From Anthoceros angustus (lineage: Eukaryota > Streptophyta > Anthocerotopsida > Anthocerotales > Anthocerotaceae), in the NCBI GenBank assembly GCA_010909165.1, contig MU008213.1, positions 224,371 through 288,370 of the forward strand: 64,000 nt of DNA, written 5' to 3'. Shown here one piece after another: positions 34,039 through 45,589 of the stretch. The translations under genes were made by a program, and so were the position numbers. Positions within the stretch are counted from its first letter, which is position 1. Each line of letters starts with the position of its first letter. The notes under the pieces were generated by a model. That model ran no database searches, was not told the origin of the DNA, and saw nothing but the letters and a program-made list of their open reading frames with translations.

Positions 34039-34533
34039 ATGGAGTCAGGTACAATGCATGTTGCGGCTTCGTCCTCACAGGTGACTCCGGAACAGAATCT
34101 TGCGGCTTCGTCCTCACAGCTGACTCCGGAACAGAATGGTTCGGCTTCGTCCTCACAGCCGACTCGGGAACCGAATGATTCGCCTTTGACGCCGGAGATG
34201 AAGAAGCAGTTGTTGGCGACTTTGATGTGTGTTATGGTTGTTGTGGTCGAGTGTGTGACCACATCTCCCATCTTCAACTTTACGCTCGCAGCTTATGTCT
34301 ACCAAATACAACTCTTGACAGAGTCGTGTATGCTTGCGTGTGGCGATGAGGAGTTTGGGTCCGAGTACGAGGAGGTGACATCCGACTCTGAGATGGAGGA
34401 GTCCGATTCTGAGGTGCAGGAGTCCGATTCCGAGATGCAGGAGTCCGACTTCGAGTACGGGATGGAGACATCCGATTCTGAGGGAGAGATGTCGGACTCT
34501 GCACCGGAATCGGAAATGGGGTCATGCAACTGA
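34039..34533 (+). CDS. Orphan acidic single-pass membrane-like protein
   Basis: A 164-codon ORF from ATG 34,039 (MESGTMHV). It has three layers. An N-terminus carries three imperfect repeats of the type AASSSQLTPEQN (residues about 8-50). A hydrophobic stretch, QLLATLMCVMVVVVECVTT (about 56-74), is followed by SPIFNFTLAAYVYQIQLL and may form one or two membrane helices. The C-terminal third is Ser/Asp/Glu-rich with repeated ESDSEMQ units, resembling casein-kinase-2 substrate tails. No family is recognised. There are no introns. Repetitive composition could keep a chance frame open, but the sharply partitioned composition favours a real gene. It could equally be a recently evolved lineage gene. 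Confidence 0.5.
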   Translation: MESGTMHVAASSSQVTPEQNLAASSSQLTPEQNGSASSSQPTREPNDSPLTPEMKKQLLATLMCVMVVVVECVTTSPIFNFTLAAYVYQIQLLTESCMLACGDEEFGSEYEEVTSDSEMEESDSEVQESDSEMQESDFEYGMETSDSEGEMSDSAPESEMGSCN

Positions 34534-34677
34534 TTGTGGTTTTGTCCAACTGCTACCAGCTTCGGGAAGGTAGTGGAGATGGTATAACTCAGGGACCTGG
34601 TTCATTATCTGAGCTCAGCTGGGAAGCCCACCAGACTTGATCTCGTGAGTCAGACGAGAGAAAAAAAAAGAATAATG

Positions 34678-35270
34678 CATTGTATTGATAAACCTTCAGC
34701 AGAGGTGCAACAATGGAGGTCACATATTTTTTCTATTGTGATCCTTTTCTCTGCTTTTGCTCTCTTGACTGTGGTCACCAAAAAGTGTAGGTGAAGCCAG
34801 CCATGTCCGCGCTTGTCGTGCTCTACACAAACTAGCTGTAAACTTGCACTTCACCGGCTGGCGTTGTACTGATAAACTTTCAGCAGAGATGCAACAATTA
34901 GGGTCACGTCACTTAGTACAGAGACCGACCTATCAGCTATGGCGGTCCTTTTCTCTGCTCTTGCTCCCTTGACTTTAGTCAACAAAAAGTTTAGGGGAAG
35001 CCAGCCATGTCCGCGCTTATTGCGCTCTACACAAACTGACGTTAAACTTGCACTTCACTGGATGGCATCGTATTGATTAACTTTCAACAGAGTTGCAACA
35101 AATTGGGGTCACGTCACTGAGTACAGAGACAGACCTCTCAGCTATGGTGGTCCTCGTCTCTGCTCTTGCTCTCTTGACTATGGTCACCAAAAAGTCTAGG
35201 GGAAGCCAGCCATGTTCGCGCTTGTTGTGCTCTACACAAAGTAGCTTTAGACTTGCACTTAACTGGCTGA
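34678..35270. repeat. ~204-bp tandem repeat, three units
   Basis: Units start at 34,678 (183 bp, with a small deletion), 34,861 (204 bp) and 35,065 (about 205 bp), each opening GC(A/G)T(T/C)GTATTGAT and containing GGGGAAGCCAGCCATGT and CTCTACACAAA. They are moderately diverged from one another. No coding frame spans all units. It lies between the acidic ORF and the converging proteasome gene. Confidence 0.9.
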
Positions 35271-35401
35271 ATGAATACGATGACAACATCGTTGGTATTC
35301 AGCATACCCCATTATTATCTCGAGGGCGCCTCCTCACAACGTGTCACTCCCTGCACTGCCCTGTTTCCCCCTGGCCCATTCCCGGGTACCAAAAAGCATC
35401 C

Positions 35402-36329
35402 CTAGGTTTCCATAGGAGTGGCCTCGTCAGGGCCACCCCCTTCTGCTGCTCCTTCAGGCTGTACTGCTGCATCAGCTTGGTCCGTAGGCGGTGAGTCATC
35501 TGCTGGGGCATCTTCAACCACCACATCCTTCGTCTCTTCCAAACTGTCAATGTAGGTCTGCAGCACCTTAGGTTCCATGAGGTTGAAATTTTCTCCTATT
35601 CCAACGACAGCAATCCCACAATTCTGGCTGGTGAGTTCATCCTCTTGCAACGACTCTTTCACAGCGAAGAGGGCATGCCGGATCAACTCATCCCGAGAGC
35701 ATTCAGCAAAGGTCTCGAATTTCCTCTCCAGGTACGTCTTGGCAGCCTGCGATCTTGACCCAATCGCAAACGCAATGTACTCGAAGTAATTACCAGAGGG
35801 GCAGTTTTGATACAAATGAGGCCCGGTCTCATCCACACCCGCCACTAACAGCCCCACACCGAACGGACGCTTCCAGGAGCGCTGAGTGCACACCTGCAGA
35901 GCGAGGAAGCAACAAGTTTCGCATGACAAGCTCAAATTACAACCAGTGCTCCAAAAACCTAAACCACACTACACGCACCTGAGCTTTGTCGGCAACTTGG
36001 ACAACCAGCCTCCCGACAGGAAGGGGGGACTCGTACACAAAATTGTGGTTAATGCATTCCGATCGCATGTATCTCGAAAGCACTCTGCCGTCCGCCGTCA
36101 GTCCTGCCATCGCAATTCCCAGGTGGTTGTCGATCTTGAACATCTTTCTCTGGTGGGAAGACAGCTCTGACGATGCTTTGTTCACAGTAGCCAGCACTAC
36201 ATACTCCTTGCTGCGCAGCCCTATGGCCGCACTGCCCTGCTTCACGGCTTCCATTGCATACTCCACTTGATGCAACCTCCCAGCCGGGCTCCATGTTGTG
36301 ATATCCGTGTCGTACTGATTCCGAAACAT
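35402..36329 (-). CDS. PAF1: 20S proteasome subunit alpha type-1 (alpha6/PAF)
   Basis: Outer-ring alpha subunit of the 20S core. Exon 1 is 35,979-36,329 from [23 protein letters not shown]; the proteasome-A signature continues [13 protein letters not shown]. The intron has GT-AG ends. Exon 2 is 35,402-35,893, starting [19 protein letters not shown]. The product is 280 residues, the expected length, with an acidic, Pro/Ala-rich tail typical of plant alpha-1 ([12 protein letters not shown]) ending PMET. The start is fixed by the conserved MFRNQYD N-terminus; an in-frame upstream extension is ignored. A telo-box pair (GTTTAGGGTTTAG, 36,491-36,503) lies in the promoter, fitting coordinated housekeeping expression. 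It diverges from the PAK1IP1 gene. Confidence 0.95.
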
Positions 36330-37111
36330 GATGATCTGCTCCTCCTTGCCGTTCAGATGCCACTGGTATAGGCAGACGCGAACCCCCGAGCTCAAGGGTT
36401 TGCCAGAATGCTTGGGGAAGAAGACACTCCAAAAAACTATTTTTGACTGTAGTTTTTAGTAGCTCATAAGACTCTCGTCATAGGGCTGGGGTTTAGGGTT
36501 TAGAAACAGCAAGAGTTCATTTATTCCATAACCGCGCTGCCTGCTGATTTACATGTCAACCGGTGCCATTTGCCTGTCACGTCTCTGAGCTTCCTCATAG
36601 GTGATGGGTACAGCGGGTGGCTCTTCTGATGCTGAGCTCGCAGCAAGGGTATGAGACGCGGCTTTGTTGATTCCGGTTGAATTGGCTGTGCATCTTTCTG
36701 GTCCGGTTGTGTTGGCTCACAGAGATTTCGCGTCGCAGATACATACGCTGGAGGTCGCATGCATCGAGCTGAGGGAGCTACCTGCTGGTCGGGTAATGGA
36801 CGTGCTTTGCTGTCACCTAGCTGCTGGCTGTGGATTTGAAATGCGTATGCTCAGGCAGCTGATACTTGTTTCAGGCGGCCTACCAAAAGCGTGGCGCTAT
36901 CTTCTTTCGTGCCGACCCGAAAGCAGTTCTCATTTCGCAACACAGTGAGTAACTTTCTTTTCTGGTGTCTTCCCCATTATGTTAAGATCCGCCTTGGGTT
37001 AGATCCTGGTGCTTTTTTGATGGCAGATGAACTGGAGAAAGCAAAGGCCGGCGTGAGGAAGGTCTAGGTTGGGTACCGTCTTGTGTTTGCGGTTTGAGTA
37101 GGTCAGACACC
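36330..37111. promoter_or_regulatory. Bidirectional promoter region with telo-boxes
   Basis: 780 bp between divergent PAF1 and PAK1IP1-like genes. GTTTAGGGTTTAG at 36,491-36,503 is a double telo-box. A 94-codon plus-strand frame (36,664-36,948) ending near a donor-like CAGTGAGTAA has no recognisable family and could be a non-coding first exon of the WD40 gene. Confidence 0.5.
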
Positions 37112-38603
37112 ATGAAGTTGGTGGCTGGCTCGTATGAGCGGTTCCTCTGGGGTTGGCAGGTGAAAGAGAAGCCACCGTCCTTAGATTGCGTTTTTTCATA
37201 TCCAGCCCACTTAGGGCCCATCAGGTGCATTGCTGGATGTGGCTCAGTTGTTGCCACTGGTGGTGCGGATGACACTATTAGGGTATTTGATATCAATGCC
37301 ATGAGTGATAAAGGGTCTCTTATCAAACATGCGGGTGCAATCACTTGCCTTGCTTTCTATGGAACTGCCACTGCGGGACCTAGCTCTTTGATCCATCCGA
37401 CACATCTGTTGAGCGGTTCTGAAGACGGAACAATATGCATTTGGGACACTGATGCCTGGATTCACCTGAAGACCCTGAAAGGTGGAAAGAAAACTACGAT
37501 CAACGATCTCACTATTCATCCCTCTGGGCGAGTGGCTTTCTCGGTTGACAGGGACTCGCACCTTAGGATGTGGAATCTCATGAAAGGGAGGTGTAGCTTT
37601 TCCGCAAAGTTGCCCTCAGAGGCTTCCCTCATCCAGATTGGTCCTGAGGAGGGGGACTTCTACGCCCTAGCCCGAGAGTCAATCGTGGACATCTACAATT
37701 CTGAGGATGGGCGTGTTACTCAAACGCTGCAACATGAGAAACGTGTCCTCTGTATGGCTATGCACCAGGTGGGGGCCGCTCTTCATCAGTATTAAGGCTG
37801 CTCTTAGTGCTTTTAGTGGCGTTGTCTAACTGACGCAAACAAAACCACACTTAGTTCCGTGTTCTTTTTGAGGATTCCTTGCTTTGATTCCTTGCTTGGA
37901 TTGTCGACCGCTGACGTGGGTGCCGATACTGAATCATTCACGCAGAAAAGCTTCATGGTGACGGCTGGTGAGGGTGCTGCGATCCAAGCATGGGATCTTC
38001 GCACAGGGAAAGTTGCGTGTACCATTGCCAAGGCTCATACAAGCAGAATAAAGGGGGTTTCTCTGCTGGGAGGGAGTCGAGATTCCGCATCAGATGAACT
38101 TCCCCGGCAGATTGCTTCTGCCTCCTCAGACGGGCTAGTTCGGGTCTGGGACACAAGAGCTGCCGAGAAATCAACTCCACTGATGGAAAGTGCCACGAAG
38201 TCCCGACTGACATCCCTCATCACCTGTGGAACCCTGCGAAGTAAGATCCTTCCATTATTTGGTCTCTTGGAAGTCTTGGATAGCAAGTAGGTCGTGATTG
38301 TATCCTCGCTGGTCTGTTCTTAATGATTTTATCCTGTCCCACGCAGAGAACGTCCGTGCAGAAATTGGGAAGGATGTCGCAGATGGCGTTGCAGCCACCT
38401 CCTTCAAGAAACAGGTGGCTCAGAAAGCGCCAGCCCAACAAAAGAAACCTATCCAGGAGGTGAAGGAGGACAGCACTTTGCCTGAGGAAGCGAAGAGCGA
38501 GAAAGCGAAAAGGTCAGGGAAGAGAAAGAGCAAGCCGAAAGTAGTTGTCCACATAAGTTCAAGCAAGGAGAACAGTCGGAAGAAGCGGGCCCGGAAGGGA
38601 TAA
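37112..38603 (+). CDS. PAK1IP1/MAK11-like WD40 protein (60S biogenesis)
   Basis: A WD40 propeller protein of the Mak11/PAK1IP1 family, a nucleolar factor for 60S subunit assembly. Exon 1 is 37,112-37,768 from MKLVAGSYERFLWGW. Exon 2 is 37,946-38,240 (KSFMVTAGEGAAIQAWDLRT). Exon 3 is 38,347-38,603. Introns are GT-AG (177 and 106 bp). WD units are visible: VVATGGADDTIRVFDI, LLSGSEDGTICIWDT, VDRDSHLRMWNLMKGR and IASASSDGLVRVWDTR. The C-terminal about 85 residues are Lys-rich with a nuclear/nucleolar signal-like tail (KRSGKRKSKPK, KENSRKKRARKG). The ATG is chosen because the family starts MxLxAGSYE; an upstream in-frame TTG is not a start. The length of about 400 residues fits. Confidence 0.9.
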
Positions 38604-40213
38604 GAAGTGACGTGCCAGATATATGAGTGTTTGAGAATGTTGTGCATCATCCTCAATCCGCCCACAGATTGTTTGGCCAGCGCGAGCTCTGGCAAACATA
38701 TGACCTGTTGCAAGAGACTTGCCTGGATGACCCACGTCCCTGCGGGTTGAGAGCTCCCCTAGTCCGGGTTCTGGCTCCAGCACTCAAGCCACCTACTCTA
38801 TAGCGCAACAAGCAGCAGGAAGCATGAATACAGCATTGGAAGATGAGCGGACTGACTGGCGGGCGTTAGACACGCGGGATCTCGAGGACCAAGGGGCTGG
38901 GATATCATTCTCCAAGTTCTACATTCCTTGTCAGCGCAAGTGGGAACACAGACCGAGCATGCAGGGCAGCGGGTAGGCAGTGGAACGTGTCACGTCTCCC
39001 AGGGATTTTTTTACTTGGTTTTTGACAGCGAGCTTTCATGCGCTTGTAGGCAACTGGGCAAGCACACCTCGTTTTGCAATCCCGCTGGTGCTCAGTCAAT
39101 CTTTTGTTGCAGCTTGTCCCAGACTCTGGCATTGGCTCGGCTGGAACACACTGACGACTGGCTGTACTGCCCGATCCATTGGCTCCGGCAGAATTCAGGA
39201 TATACATAAAACTGAGATGGGCGCCTCCCATTCGCTGCACCTCGAACTGGGAGACTGACGAGCAGTCAGGGAATTAGGATGACCCGGAGGCTGGAGCCCA
39301 ACTGCAATTGGTTCTCTCCGAGACAGCATTCAGGGGAGCGTACAGTACGAGCTCGGAATAGAATTCCACAGAATCAGATCCACTACCTGCTGTACTGGAC
39401 TGCCCCGCCCCTGCCCTCATCAAGCTGTGTTTCGCATTGTGTACCTAAAATTCTGCGTCTCTCATTCCCCTTGAATTAAGCGACTTTTCGATTTGCTGCC
39501 CGAATTCGCCGCTAGGTCAGATTCTGGAGCTTGTAAACGCCAATAGCATGGCTAGGCGCAGATTCAAGCATAATTCTGCGCCCGGCCGATAACCGATTCC
39601 GATTCCATAACAGATACATCCTCCCGAGTCGCTTGCCCTGCCCCGCCCACGCGCCAACTGCGTGCCGATTTTTGCCATGCCAGCAGCGCCAAACCTTGAT
39701 CAGCGCCTGCCATCATGATTTCACGTCCACCTGCGTGTGCTTATCACTGCGGCCATTCCATGTGACGCCTGGAGGGGACCAGGTGCAGCTCCCCGGCTCG
39801 GCCGGCCCGGTACCGTGGCACTGGTCCGGCCCGGACCTGCTTCCGCGCACTCCCCCGGACCGCCCGCCCGGGCGGTCATGCACCTGGTCCTGTCTGCGAC
39901 CAGGTTCCTTCCCGCTCTTTCCGCAACAGTTTCCGTTATGTTAGCACGCGGCCGTCGCCCGTTGTCCGTGCGCGGTGCGCGGTGCGCGGTGCGCGTCTCA
40001 GATCCGATTAAACTACATTGCCCGATTCCGACATTTCTTGCTAAACAACGGCACGCGTCCGGACTCCGTCACATTTCAGTCAGGACTCTTTTCTTGATTC
40101 CAGAATTTATTATGGCATTCGTATGCAAGCTTTTTCTTATGTTTCTTTATACGGGAATTACAGTACAAAGTCAGACAAGGTCATAGAAACAAGGACGACA
40201 CATTCAATGTTGA
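38604..40213. other. Intergenic; no supported gene
   Basis: Only overlapping short frames. 39,770-39,880 is very GC-rich, and 39,969-40,000 holds a short GCGCGGT simple repeat whose reverse complement recurs near 42,062-42,090. From about 40,080 the base composition turns AT-rich. Confidence 0.5.
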
Positions 40214-40977
40214 TTAATTGTAATCCTTCCTTTTGTTTTTTGATTTAGAGCCCGATAGCCAATCATTCAAATCGGGCATGATTTCAGTATCTTGTCTCTT
40301 CAAATACCTTCGAAAGGCATGCTGTTTATAAGCTTTGCCTTCTTTAAAATTATCACGAAAACCGGATGCCCGATTCTCTTTAGTCACGCTTTATGTAAAG
40401 AATATTATGAAAAATTAGAATAAATTAGTAAGCTTGAAGGAGTCATAAGTGAATGTCCCTAGTTGATTCGAGGTAGCACATGGAATAAAAAAGAACACCT
40501 TGCTTGCATTTTGCTTCATAATCTTTGGAGAAATTTAAGTGATGTTGTTTCATCACATGATGTTTTCAAAAAAAGTGATCTGAGAAATTTGATAGAATTT
40601 ATGATTCGATATTCCTGTTTATGACTCAATATTCTATGTAGCATTTTGTTTTTTTGATAAGAAAGTGAAGTTCCAATTGAATTCAAGCAGCTTTTAAGTA
40701 AGTGGTGTAGTGAGTACCTAACATCAGGATGACCTGTAATATTACGATACATGGAGAAGAGCGTTAATCCGACAGCTAGTCCCGTTGCAGCAAACAATGG
40801 ATAAACCTACAAGCAAAGCACAAAATTCCATTCGCTAATAAATTCCATGATTTTTCTCTCATAAAAGATTTTTTATTCTATAATATGATAAAGTCTTAAT
40901 GTACTTGGCAAGAGATATTCTGAAGTGTCACTCACTTCAGGGATAATCCAAGTGAATCCTTTTCTGCCTGGAGACAT
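40214..40977 (-). CDS. B12D/MLRQ (NDUFA4-like) small mitochondrial protein
   Basis: A B12D-family protein related to the MLRQ/NDUFA4 subunit, a small inner-membrane protein of the respiratory chain. Three exons on the minus strand: 40,936-40,977 (MSPGRKGFTWIIPE), 40,718-40,806 (VYPLFAATGLAVGLTLFSMY, the single membrane helix, then RNITGHPDV) and 40,214-40,388 (VTKENRASGF, the B12D signature, to the Lys-rich end). Introns are GT-AG (129 and 329 bp). The product is 101 residues, against about 90 in angiosperms, with a short basic C-terminal extension (SKSKNKRKDYN). It is strongly AT-rich, unlike neighbouring genes, and sits between two GC-rich blocks. All three exons join in frame, so it is probably functional. 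Confidence 0.9.
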
Positions 40978-43318
40978 GTTTGTAGATTTTGTGAATATTA
41001 GTGAATATACCTATCTCATAAAGAGGGAAATGACAAATTCGATACCCTGGGGACCTTTCACATGCCAAGCGACCAGTTCTGTACTTTCTAAATTTGAACA
41101 ACAACCGCATTACTCGTTGGATGAACCGATTCAACTCACGTCTTTTAGGATTACAACTTACAGAGTGAACGGCAATTGCGGATTCCAGAATCCAGGAAAG
41201 AAAGACCGTGGACCGAGCCTGGCCAGGCAGTACGCGTGGGACCCGAACCAGCTGGCCGGTTGCCAGGCCTGGCAACCGGTCTGGTCTCCGGGTCGTCGTT
41301 GCCTATTATGAAGTCATGTATGTACATACATACCTAGGTACTCACACGGAGCACATGTCCCGTCCTATGTACGTAGATGGGGTTCTCGATCGATGCATAC
41401 AAGTCCTTGATGAGGCGAGGCGAGGTGAGAGGAGGTCCTTGAGACTCAACAACCCACCTTGATTGATTTGATGTATGGTTTGGGTAGCTTTGAAAATTGG
41501 TGGGTGGAAACTACTTCTTCATCGTCATTTTCATTTTGTAGAAGGTGATTTGTGTCGATCTTTACTCCAAGAGGCCAGCTTGGTTGATGAGGAGATATCC
41601 AGCTAGTTTTTCATGTGGAGTGGAAGTCCCCGGGAGACGTTTGATCTAAGCACCGTCGCAAGTGCTTGATCCATTGTGCACGTGTCCACAAGGGGGGCCT
41701 CGGGAACCAGAACCGCACACCACGATGAAACACATGCGAACGAACTCCGATGGAGAATCCACATAAAAACTGCAATAAACGAGCGATCCAAAAGCGGCGA
41801 AGTGGGCATGCGTTCAGCCGGTGGGTCGCGCCGCGACCGACAGCCGGTCCCGGAGGTTAACCGGGATCCGGAATCAGGACCCGGTGCAGACCACCTGCTT
41901 CTCTCCCCTCTGTCCGGGCACACGTTTCGCAACTAACTCGGCTGTCCCCGCCTCGGGACAGTACCTGACTTAACCGCAACGTTGCGAACGGCTGGCGTGC
42001 GTCCAAGCGACACGTGAATGCCGCCAGAAGCGTGCGCTTCGGCGCGATGACGCAAGCACCGCGTACCGCGCACCGCGCACCGCACCGCCGCGCTTGGAGC
42101 GCCGAATCGATATTTCTGTCCGAGCGGCAGTCCCGGGCCTGCAGGCCCGGGGCCAGGTGCAGGGAACCCACTGTTGGTGAGGGAGCGCGGCAGCTAGCCC
42201 GGCTCGGTCCCGAAGTCGCAAGCCTCGGTCCCGGGCCGAAGCAGGGTCGGTGAGAGGGCAAAATACCAAAATACCAAAGTGCTGCACGATGATGGTGGGC
42301 GACAAAGGATATATGAGAGGCCAGGCCAGGCCAGACGAGGTAAGAGGAGCGCAGCCGGATTTGGGCCCACGGGATCGGGCCGCCACATTGGCTTTCCCTG
42401 TTGCTGTTGCTGTTCCTGCTGCTACTGCGCCTTTCGCTGCTTTGCCGCTTTGCTGGGTGCTGGGCTTCGGCCTCCTCCTCCTCCTCCATCTCCAGCGGCC
42501 GCTTGTTGGGCGGGCGCTGATCTAGGATCGGGGCTCTCCCATCAGCTCCGCGTCTCCAGTCTCGGTTTCGTCTTCTTCGTCCCCGTTGCAAGAAGCGAAG
42601 GGAGCCCCGGCGGGCCCCCACATCTCTCCTGCCTGCTCTGCTGCACCCCTTCTCTTGCCCCTCCAACCTGCTGCACCACCTAGTGTTGCTACACCCTCGG
42701 GCTGGCCGCTCCATCTTCCAAGTCTCGTGCTCTGTCGTCTCTCTGTCCTAAGCCAGGCCCGCCCTCCCTCTCCATTCTCTCCCCACCTCCTCTCCTGCTC
42801 GTTCAAATCTTGGCCTCTGCTCCCATTTCCCACATCATCCCATCTCGCGCTCCTCTGCCTCCTGCTCTTCTCCTCTTGCCCTCTCTGGTCTGCCCCGCTC
42901 CTGCTCTGCCCGGCTCTGCTCTGCCCGGCTGCCCTCCAGGCTCCGGCGCCCTCGGTGGGCCAGGATTGCTTGTCGGGTGGGCGGGAGGCGTCGCTGAGGC
43001 CCGGATCGTGCTCCACGCCGGGTGCCTGCCTTCTCGCCAGCGACCCTCCGCAGCTTCGGTGATATCATATCTCCGGGCCCTGTTGCCGGTGAGTGGGAGC
43101 CCTGCCCGATGCGCACTCAAGCTTGCACTCGGCAGGCTGAATTTTGGGATGCGGGGCGTGAGCTGCGCCGCTTGCGGTAGAGGGGGATTATGGGTGGAAT
43201 GTCAAATTTGTGGGCGGGGAATGAAAGTCGTTTGAAGCGTACCGTCTCGTTGCGCACTCGTGCCGGGCGGTGGCCTTAATTTAGTCACCCTGTTGGATGG
43301 ATGCAGGAATCCGCAAAC
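40978..43318. other. Intergenic and GGCT leader region
   Basis: AT-rich to about 41,190, then mixed. 41,810-42,260 is GC-rich with short palindromes (CCCGGGCCTGCAGGCCCGGG at 42,138-42,157). 42,640-42,960 is a long pyrimidine-rich tract with internal CTGCTCTGCCCGGCT repeats, probably the promoter/5' leader of GGCT. A 285-codon minus-strand frame (42,714-41,857) has an acidic KRPLEMEEEEEAEAQ patch but no recognised domain. Confidence 0.4.
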
Positions 43319-44830
43319 ATGGTGCTGTGGGTTTTCGGGTACGGGTCGCTGGTGTGGAGAGCTGGCTTCACTTATGATGAGCGTGTTGTGGGCTACATCA
43401 AGGGCTACAGACGAGTCTTCTACCAAGGCATGCGTTGCCTTGGGGTGCTGGCTGATGTGCTTTTCTCTGCTTGCATGACGTGGCTCAATTCGTTGTGTTT
43501 TTGTCGGGATGTCAGGCAGCACGGACCACAGAGGTACTCCCGAGAACCCCGGGAGAACGGTCACCTTGGAGCCGGAAGAGGGTTCTATTTGCGTGAGTAT
43601 TTCGAAGCTCTGGATCTGAAAGTGGCGTGGGTGGGTTTCTGTTGGGGGTTCCAGTCATGCACGAGCTACTGGAGTGGTAGATGGTGGTTTTACCCTTCCT
43701 CTATTCTTGCATGGAGGGAAGCAAGACTGGAGGAGGCTTCACTTCTAGTCAGGGTCATTTGTCGTTTCTTGTCCAACCTGCAGAGGTCCCCTTTCTAAGG
43801 GATGGGATTGTCTGGGCTGAATGTTGCTGGGGCATTCTGGTTACAGTTGTTGGGTGAGAATGTGTGTTAGTTGCTGGGAAGAGAAGGTGGACTGACGATA
43901 TTTTTGGCCCTGGACGTGGCAGTGGGGGGCAGCTTACAAGGTTTCTGGCCACGACGCGGAACAGTTAACTCTCTCGGTAAGCCTCAAGCTCGGTTGATCA
44001 TGGCATTGTACAAGACTGAAAGCACTCTATAGTGGATATTCGTCCTTGGCCGATTGTGGGCATGTTCCTACTCTGTGCAGTATTTGAATGTGAGGGAGAG
44101 GGACTATGATGTGAAGGAGTACATCGATTTCTTCACTGTAAGTGCAGGACACAACCAGCTGCAGGAGTTCATAAGTGCTGGTGCATTGCATTTTCATAGC
44201 TGCAGTGGTCTGTACCTCACATTTCTTTGGCTTATCCCTGCAGACGGAGTCTGCAACAGAGCCCGCGATCACAGGTGTTCTGGTGTACATTGCGACGTCA
44301 GACGCAACAAAGAACAGAACCTACTTGGGGCCTGCTCCATTGGAGGACATGGCAAGGTAAGCAACACATTGCTCAGACGTATTGTAAGTGAATCAGCTGT
44401 TTCCAAATTCCGACTCTTACCCGAGGAATTCAACAAATCCAGCCAAATTGCCAAAGCATCTGGTCCATCTGGACCTAATTACGAGTATCTTTTCCGTCTG
44501 GAAGAGGCACTTCTTGAAATTGGTAAGACCTTGCGCATTGCCTTTGTCATTTGAATGAACTGCTCTCAAGTGCTTTCCCGGAGCTCTGCTTCATTGCATT
44601 TCCAAGAGGATGACCAGATCTGAATGTTCTTGTCCACAGGTTACTGCGATAAAGAGATAGTTGAACTCTCTAACGAAGTAAGAAAGCTGATGGGTGGCTA
44701 TAACAGCTTGAGTTTCAAGTTGGGTGGCGGATGTTCCAATGGAAGTACGTTCAAGACAACAATCAAGAACGATATCCTCAAGAATGGCTTCACCAGAAAT
44801 GGTGTCCTGAAGAACGGTGTGAAGTCTTAA
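43319..44830 (+). CDS. Gamma-glutamylcyclotransferase, ChaC type (glutathione degradation)
   Basis: The cytosolic ChaC/GGCT2 family cleaves glutathione to 5-oxoproline and Cys-Gly. Exon 1, 43,319-43,427, is [20 protein letters not shown] onward (the YGSLVW substrate loop). Exon 2 from 43,516 has [19 protein letters not shown]. Later exons carry [15 protein letters not shown] (near 43,930), [15 protein letters not shown] (near 44,085), [14 protein letters not shown] (near 44,265), [18 protein letters not shown] (near 44,465), and a final one ending at 44,830. The first intron uses a GC donor (AAG|GCATGC at 43,427/43,428), a rare but accepted class. The Glu that acts as general base lies in the conserved central region. 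The C-terminal tail contains short repeats of the type KNGF/KNGV and is lineage-specific. The ATG at 43,319 fits the family; MQES at 43,301 is an in-frame alternative. Confidence 0.9.
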
Positions 44831-45589
44831 CGACACACAACGGCAATTCTTCTCCTTTTTGGTAGTCTAACAGTATCAGACTCGCAGCCAAGGGCTTTCA
44901 CTTATGACTCCCAGGTTTGCAAGAATTGACACAGTTTTGTTAGGCCATCGCATTGAAGTGGTCAAACTGACCGCCGATTGGGTACACAGGTAGCTATTCA
45001 CCTGACATTTTGTAGCATATGTTCTTGTATTCTAGATTATTTCATTCCTTAATAGGTAGAGGTTATACCTAGTTATGGCTCTGCTGTTTGCAGCTGAACT
45101 GTTTATGCAAAGCATTTGTTACCTATTCAACAATTGTTAGCTCTTCCTATTTAGCAAATGTTTCCAGTGTCAGCGCTTGTCGTTAGAACCCTCGCTTCAA
45201 ACTGCCTGCAGATGTTGAGGATCGTGTCTGCTCTTAAGTGCACGAAATCTTGTGGGTTTGTCTAATGAGTTTGATTGCATGGGAAACCTTCCACTTTCCT
45301 TTAGCAACATGGCAGGTCCTTGTGCTGAAGATAAGCTCGACGAGGATATATGCTACAGCTCGTCAATGTCCATCTTTAAATCCGAAAGGACAGTGCTCTG
45401 TACAAGCAAGAACGTGTTGAGAACACGTTTGGTTGCCACTGTACCCCAGAATCTCAGGCCGAATGGTGGCCACAAAGAAGAACGTTTTTACAGTTGAACA
45501 TTTGCCACCTGTCCTCATGCTAGCTAGCTAGACCTACCCACAAAAAGATCAACCGTTTTGACATTGTCGACAGCACTGCCTCATTGTCT
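44831..45589. other. Intergenic between converging GGCT and TatD genes
   Basis: Contains the GGCT 3' UTR. An 81-codon plus-strand frame at 45,252-45,497 has no recognisable domain and is left uncalled. Confidence 0.5.

Noticed and set aside
36664..36948. 94-codon plus-strand ORF in the PAF1/WD40 intergenic region
   Set aside because: No recognisable family; may be a non-coding first exon of the WD40 gene.
41857..42714. 285-codon minus-strand ORF with an acidic KRPLEMEEEEEAEAQ patch
   Set aside because: No recognised domain, Arg/Gly/Ser-biased composition, and it lies over the GC- and pyrimidine-rich GGCT leader.
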